From assembly GCA_947496175.1 (NCBI GenBank), contig CANMBU010000003.1, forward strand, positions 1-64,000: a DNA stretch of 64,000 nucleotides, given 5' to 3'. Shown here one piece after another: positions 63,584 through 64,000 of this stretch. The notes beneath the pieces are model-generated. The model did not search any database. It had not been told where the DNA came from and was given only the letters and a program-made list of their open reading frames with translations. Numbering within the stretch: position 1 is the first letter of the stretch; the number at the start of each line of letters is the position of its first letter. A program made the position numbers and the translations under genes. The stretch comes from an uncultured Roseovarius sp. (GTDB lineage Bacteria; Pseudomonadota; Alphaproteobacteria; Rhodobacterales; Rhodobacteraceae).

Positions 63584-64000
63584 ATGTATGCATTTGACAT
63601 CGAACGCCCGGGCACAATCGCCGACGCGGTAGCGGCTTTGGCCAAGAGTGACGAGAACCAGCCATTGGCAGGGGGACAAACCCTGATCCCCACGCTGAAA
63701 CAACGGCTGGCGGCCCCTGAAACATTGGTGAGCCTTGGCGGGATCAGTGAAATCCAGGGCATTTGCCAGGATGATGCCGGCCGGGTCTGTATTGGCGCGG
63801 GAACAACCCACGCCGACGTCGCAGCCGGGGCGGGGGCCTATCCGGCACTGGCATCACTGGCCAACAACATCGGCGACCCGGCGGTGCGCAATCGCGGTAC
63901 GATTGGCGGATCATTGGCCAATAACGACCCCTCGGCCTGTTACCCGGCAGGGGCGTTGGGCTCTGGAGCGACTATTGTCACCAACGCACGCGAGATTGCG
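63584..64000 (+). CDS. coxM: Form II CO dehydrogenase-like medium (FAD) subunit, 3' end outside window
   Basis: The first 139 codons are visible from the ATG at 63584, with AAGGAGA about 7 bases upstream; the frame runs off the right edge. MYAFDIERPGTIADAVAAL at the start, AGGQTLIPTLKQRL and TIGGSLANNDPSACYP are the FAD-contacting motifs of the xanthine oxidase-type flavin subunit. It closes the S-L-M operon and starts 11 bases after the coxL stop. Confidence 0.94.
   Translation, partial: MYAFDIERPGTIADAVAALAKSDENQPLAGGQTLIPTLKQRLAAPETLVSLGGISEIQGICQDDAGRVCIGAGTTHADVAAGAGAYPALASLANNIGDPAVRNRGTIGGSLANNDPSACYPAGALGSGATIVTNAREIA

Overview
This window looks like the chromosome of a marine alphaproteobacterium of the Rhodobacterales (Roseobacter group). 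The basis is high GC, an ftsY-DMT-yciB block, glyQ and glyS separated by a small DUF6446-type gene, a SAM-II riboswitch in front of metZ, a VPLPA-type sorting signal, a Hint-domain protein, and a form II coxSLM cluster with AAA/VWA/XdhC accessory genes. This is inference from gene content and order; no rRNA or tRNA gene is visible.

Layout. 1-4300: ftsY (left end cut inside a GAGCCA hexanucleotide repeat) leads a plus-strand run with an exported protein, a DMT transporter, yciB and a membrane protein. 4379-7781: a SAM-II riboswitch and terminator control metZ, followed by a converging Fe(II)/2-oxoglutarate oxygenase and folE2. 7972-10141: an Ala/Lys/Pro-rich protein, a small DUF1127-like protein and a cobalamin-binding regulator. 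10583-15461: trkH, a ThDP-dependent decarboxylase and a secreted pseudo-protease whose catalytic triad positions are all replaced. 15632-21883: glyQ, DUF6446, glyS and a divergent PEP/pyruvate dikinase-like protein. 22053-32242: cell-wall hydrolase, L33, VPLPA protein, BI-1-like protein, regulators, a quinone oxidoreductase, hisN, a CAP-domain protein, an acyl-CoA dehydrogenase and a second DMT transporter.

32776-38518 is an osmoprotection block: a Tat-exported solute-binding protein divergent from betI-betC-betA, with BetI-like palindromes between them. Choline-O-sulfate would be cleaved by BetC and choline oxidised by BetA; betB is not in the window. 38602-41253 holds small genes, bioY and an Flp-like prepilin. 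From 51790 down to 41386 runs a long minus-strand series: dnaB, alr, mlaE-like, mlaF-like, pqiA-like, a coiled-coil membrane protein, radA, cvpA, a Hint protein and purF.

The most striking observation is at 52013-52875. An AT-rich pyrE of a different type from the usual Rhodobacterales enzyme lies in inverted orientation between dnaB and pyrC. A 24-codon, minus-strand relic that reads as the C-terminus of the usual Rhodobacterales PyrE remains beside dnaB. This looks like an in-place replacement of an essential pyrimidine gene by a foreign one. The last region (55145-64000) is a molybdenum hydroxylase cluster: AAA ATPase, VWA protein, XdhC-type protein, molybdopterin-binding protein, Tat-exported MBL-fold protein, then coxS, coxL (AYRGAGR, form II) and the start of coxM.

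Two dispersed intergenic repeat families are also present: a three-copy GC-rich hairpin (13621, 36784, 56055) and a two-copy 50-bp double hairpin (47541, 50222). Both show paired substitutions that keep the stems intact.
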